From assembly GCF_000611645.1 (NCBI RefSeq), contig NW_014012683.1:6322-18489 (forward strand): a DNA stretch of 12,168 bases, written 5' to 3'. The position numbers were made by a program, and so were the translations under genes. The stretch comes from Monoraphidium neglectum (Eukaryota > Chlorophyta > Chlorophyceae > Sphaeropleales > Selenastraceae). Below, piece after piece: positions 9,722 through 12,168 of this stretch (its first letter is position 1; every line of letters begins with the position of its first letter). A model generated the notes under the pieces. The model was not told the DNA's origin. It was given only the letters and a program-made list of their open reading frames with translations, and did no database searches.

Positions 9722-9751
<30 letters not shown>
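9623..9751 (+). repeat. (CTG)n trinucleotide tract behind the GH79-like gene (CAG on its strand)
   Basis: About 43 triplets, starting with 13 uninterrupted CTG units (9623-9661). Single-base variants follow (TTG, CCG, ATG, CTA, TTA), then a last pure run, passing into CGG units. It lies 53 bases beyond the minus-strand stop, so the GH79-like mRNA would carry CAG repeats in its 3' untranslated region. Read on the plus strand it would encode poly-Leu or poly-Cys depending on frame. Confidence 0.95.
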
Positions 9752-9752
<1 letters not shown>

Positions 9753-9803
9753 GGCGGCGGCACGCGCCTCCAAGGTGCAGGGGGGCCGCGGCGTCGCGGC
9801 GCC

Positions 9804-11821
9804 TCACCACAGGCGCTTGATTGTCACCAGCGCCGCGCTGCCCGGGCTCATGTAAATCTTCCACGCGAGCTTGCCGTCGCTAGCGCTCCGCGCCACCGTC
9901 TCGATTGCGGGCGTCCCCTGCAGCTTCCCGCCCAGGCCGTACGTGATCCCGCCGATCGAAACGCCCCCCTTGGCCTGCAGCGGCGCGTCGCCCGCCGCGA
10001 CGAGCCGGGCGACCGAGGCGGCGCCGTAGCCGCCCGGCTTGGCGATCCGCAATACGGCGTCAATCGCCTCGTTGGCCCGCTTGTTGATGACGACGATGCG
10101 GAGCTCTTTTTCCGCCTCATCCCACAGCGGCCACACCTTCAGGCCCTCGCCCGGCCCCGACGCGACGGCGGCGGGCAGCATGCGGCTGCGGGCACGGACG
10201 GCCTGCTTGAAGAGCATGATCGCGTAGAACGCAGGCCGGAGGATGACGGGGCCGAGCCCCTCGTCTTGGTACCAGCGGACGATGGCGGTGTACAGGTTCT
10301 GCCCAGCGCCCTAGAGTTTTGGATATAGGGTTTGGGCAGCGCGTTTGGGGGCATCTCCATGGCCACAGTGCGCGGCTGGTGGGCATGGAAGGGTGCAGGG
10401 CTGCGGAATTGATCAAGCCCCACCTACTGCACACTGGCAGTGGGACCGCCCTTGCTGCAGCGACAGCCCTTGCCACCTCTCCTTCCCCAATTCAACCTCA
10501 GCCGCTGTGCTTTGACCCCACCCCATACAGCCCTCGCCCTGACCGACCTCAACTTATCCGGATGCATGCACACATGAAACCACGCGGGCATGGGCCCATA
10601 ATCGTTGCCACGCGCGCACCCACCTGGTGCAGATTCACACCGACCGCCCCCGTGGCAGCCACCTCGAAGCAGCCGTCCAGCGTCCACAGCGCCGCGGCGA
10701 AGACGTTGCTGACGCCGTCGCGGCCGCTGTTGCTGATCGTGTTCATCTCTGCGACGCGCAGCGGCTTGCCCCACTTGTTGCTGATCTGCGAAAAGAATGT
10801 GCGCCATCAGGGGAGGTTTGAGGTGGGGTTTTGGCTATTGAGCCGTAGAGGTCAAGGCCAAAACGGTATGATGTGCCTGGCGGGGACATGCAGAACGCGG
10901 CACTATGTGGACCCTGGTGACAGCTGGCCCCTCCGCTAGCTTGATCATGCACGCTGCAGCCTAACACACGCGTTCTGCCCTTCACGCCCCCACAGATGTT
11001 TCCTCTTCCCAAACCAAGCAAAACCCGTGTGCTTCGCTGTCCTCAGGTCAACTTCAAAGCACCCCCGTCGATCCATGACCGTCTTTGGGACGCCCCTGAA
11101 AGCAAGCCAAAGGGTTTGAGCCTCGGCCGGCGCACCTTGACCAGCTCCCTCAGGTTTGCCATCTCTTTCTTGATTGGCTCTTCGTCCAGCAGGGTGGACG
11201 CCGTGTTGTAGGTCTCCCTGGTTGCCTTGTACCAGTGGACTGTGGTCAGGTTGAGCCACTTTTGCCCGGCGGACCTGGGCAGGTGGGTTGAAGAGAGGAC
11301 GTCGCGCACAGTTGCGTGCCAGGGCACGACTCGTGGCTGGTGAGTGAGCGGATACAGGACAGCAACCGCGCAGGCAGAGGCAAGCATTGTTGGGTGTGCA
11401 GCATGCTCAAGATATTGCTGAGAACGAAGGCTGTCTGTTTCTACGTCCATTGCACCACGTCTCTGCTCCCACAATTCACATGGGCAACCCTGCCGTGCCA
11501 CAAAGCGCGTCACCCCGTACCCCAGAAACAAGCACAGCTGAGCCCCTTGAAAATGGCAGGCCCCAAGCACCACAATAAGCAGCAGCAGCAGCAGCAGCAG
11601 CTGCCCGCCCCTCACTTCAGGAACCAATCCAAGGTGGACGGGTACATGTTGACGTGGCCCCACGCCGGCCCAGCAAACTGGTTGCGCCGGCAGGCTGGGT
11701 CATTGGGGTTTTTATGGTCGGGGCAAGACATGTAGATTGCGTGAGTATTCCAATCGTTGACGAAGCAGCAGCCGATGTAGTCGTTGCCGCTCTTCCCGTT
11801 CTTGTTGGTATAGAAGTTGGG
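9804..11821 (-). CDS. Glycoside hydrolase family 79-like protein, 3' part (spliced; 5' end beyond the right edge)
   Basis: Probable retaining glycosidase of the heparanase/beta-glucuronidase type, acting on uronic-acid-containing glycans. Exons on the minus strand are 11821-11616, 11274-11136, 10785-10624 and 10310-9804 (TGA 9806-9804); phases agree and 337 residues are visible. In family order they show QFAGPAWG with DWFLK, then LTTVHWYKA, then RVAEMNT, whose Glu (GAG at 10749-10747, residue 128 of the visible part) aligns with the GH79 nucleophile. Next come GVSNVFAAALWTLD and VGVNLHQ, then LRPAFYAIMLFKQ and LRIVVINK of the C-terminal beta domain, ending VTIKRLW. The acid/base GNEP motif should be upstream and is not in the window. 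The first visible exon carries an extra Cys-containing stretch (GCCF, SCPD, PACRR), consistent with disulfides in a secreted protein. Another clan GH-A family is possible. Confidence 0.68.
11578..11601 (+). repeat. (AGC)8 tract in an intron of the GH79-like gene
   Basis: Eight perfect AGC units. On the gene's strand (minus) they read GCT and lie 14 bases downstream of the donor at 11615, inside the intron after DWFLK. It is a second trinucleotide tract of the same type within this gene. Confidence 0.92.
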
Positions 11822-12168
11822 CTGGGGTCGGTGGGGCGTGGCGGGTGTTGGAGGGTGTCGAGAGCGGCCAAATGTGAGATGAAAGTTCAAGGGTGCCGTG
11901 TGCAAAACGAGGGGACCCGGGTTTTCCAAAGGGCAATCCAGACTAGAGAAATGGTTTCCAAATTCACAAGGGGGAGCGTCCAAGCCGACGAAAAAACCAG
12001 ATGTGAGTGTACGTTGACGATGCGGTGTGTAGACAATCAAGGTGGGGAGGGTGGCAGGCCCGCATGTGGGGGTCAATGGCGCCCGGTAGAGGCCAACAGC
12101 CGTTCAGCCCGCCGTCATCAGCGAGTGCCACCCGCGCTGCTGGTGCCGTCCCTCCCACCTGCCCCCCC
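11822..12168 (-). other. Intron sequence upstream of the first visible GH79-like exon
   Basis: On the minus strand a pyrimidine-rich run with CCACCGACCCCAG leads into the exon at 11821 and makes a good acceptor. The remaining bases to the window edge gave no segment resembling the GNEP region expected next, so they are read as intron; the next exon should lie beyond 12168. A short unrecognised exon in this stretch cannot be excluded. Confidence 0.5.

Larger units (their letters stand above)
7546..9803. other. Convergent intergenic region without a recognisable gene
   Basis: This 2.26 kb separates the stops of two convergent genes and should hold both 3' untranslated regions. No open frame in it shows a domain I recognise. 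The nearest chlorophyte-type TGTAA polyadenylation motif for the plus gene is at 8914-8918, and for the minus gene (TTACA on the plus strand) at 8475-8479. Both are over 1.3 kb from their stops, so they are weak candidates. The region also contains a small perfect hairpin (8613-8638), a tandem 10-base repeat GGGAGTGCAG/GGGAGTGCAG-like copy (9331-9350) and the CTG tract at its right end. Confidence 0.45.

Noticed and set aside
9420..10328. 302-codon plus-strand open frame with poly-Cys
   Set aside because: It is largely antisense to the last exon of the GH79-like gene, whose conserved motifs read on the other strand; the poly-Cys is the CTG tract in a shifted frame.

Overview
The window looks like nuclear DNA of a green alga (Chlorophyta; class not resolved). 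The evidence is GC-rich coding sequence, many short introns of roughly 160-470 bases with GTGNGN-type donors and CAG/TAG acceptors, long CA/GT and CTG microsatellites, and eukaryotic carbohydrate enzymes split into small exons. No bacterial operon structure, RNA gene, transposon or CRISPR array was recognised.

Three protein-coding genes can be reconstructed by splicing. (1) Minus strand, about 1829 down to base 1 and running off the left edge: the 5' part of a UDP-N-acetylglucosamine pyrophosphorylase. Its five visible exons end shortly after the UTP-binding signature and sugar-nucleotide core start. (2) Plus strand, 3198-7545: a complete 11-exon gene for a secreted SGNH/GDSL-type hydrolase. 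It has a signal peptide, all four SGNH blocks (Ser106, Gly146, Asn178, Asp287/His290) and a C-terminal beta-rich domain. One of its introns is of the GC-AG type. (3) Minus strand, 11821 down to 9804: the 3' part of a glycoside hydrolase resembling family 79 (heparanase/beta-glucuronidase-like). It keeps the predicted nucleophile Glu, while the 5' part, including the expected GNEP acid/base motif, lies beyond the right edge.

Genes 1 and 2 are divergent across about 1.3-1.4 kb of less GC-rich DNA, which presumably holds both promoters. Genes 2 and 3 converge on about 2.3 kb with no recognisable gene, but with a CTG/CAG tract close behind the stop of gene 3. All three products concern sugars: one makes UDP-GlcNAc, one is a probable secreted esterase and one a probable exo- or endo-glycosidase. 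A shared cell-wall or extracellular-glycan role is possible but is an inference from adjacency only.

The most unusual structural signal is a pair of complementary microsatellites in gene 2. A CA tract ends 14 bases before exon 9 and a GT tract starts 40 bases after exon 10. In the pre-mRNA these would pair around exactly two exons totalling 279 nt (93 codons, phase 0 at both ends), a layout that suits back-splicing into a circular RNA or frame-preserving skipping of the C-terminal domain.
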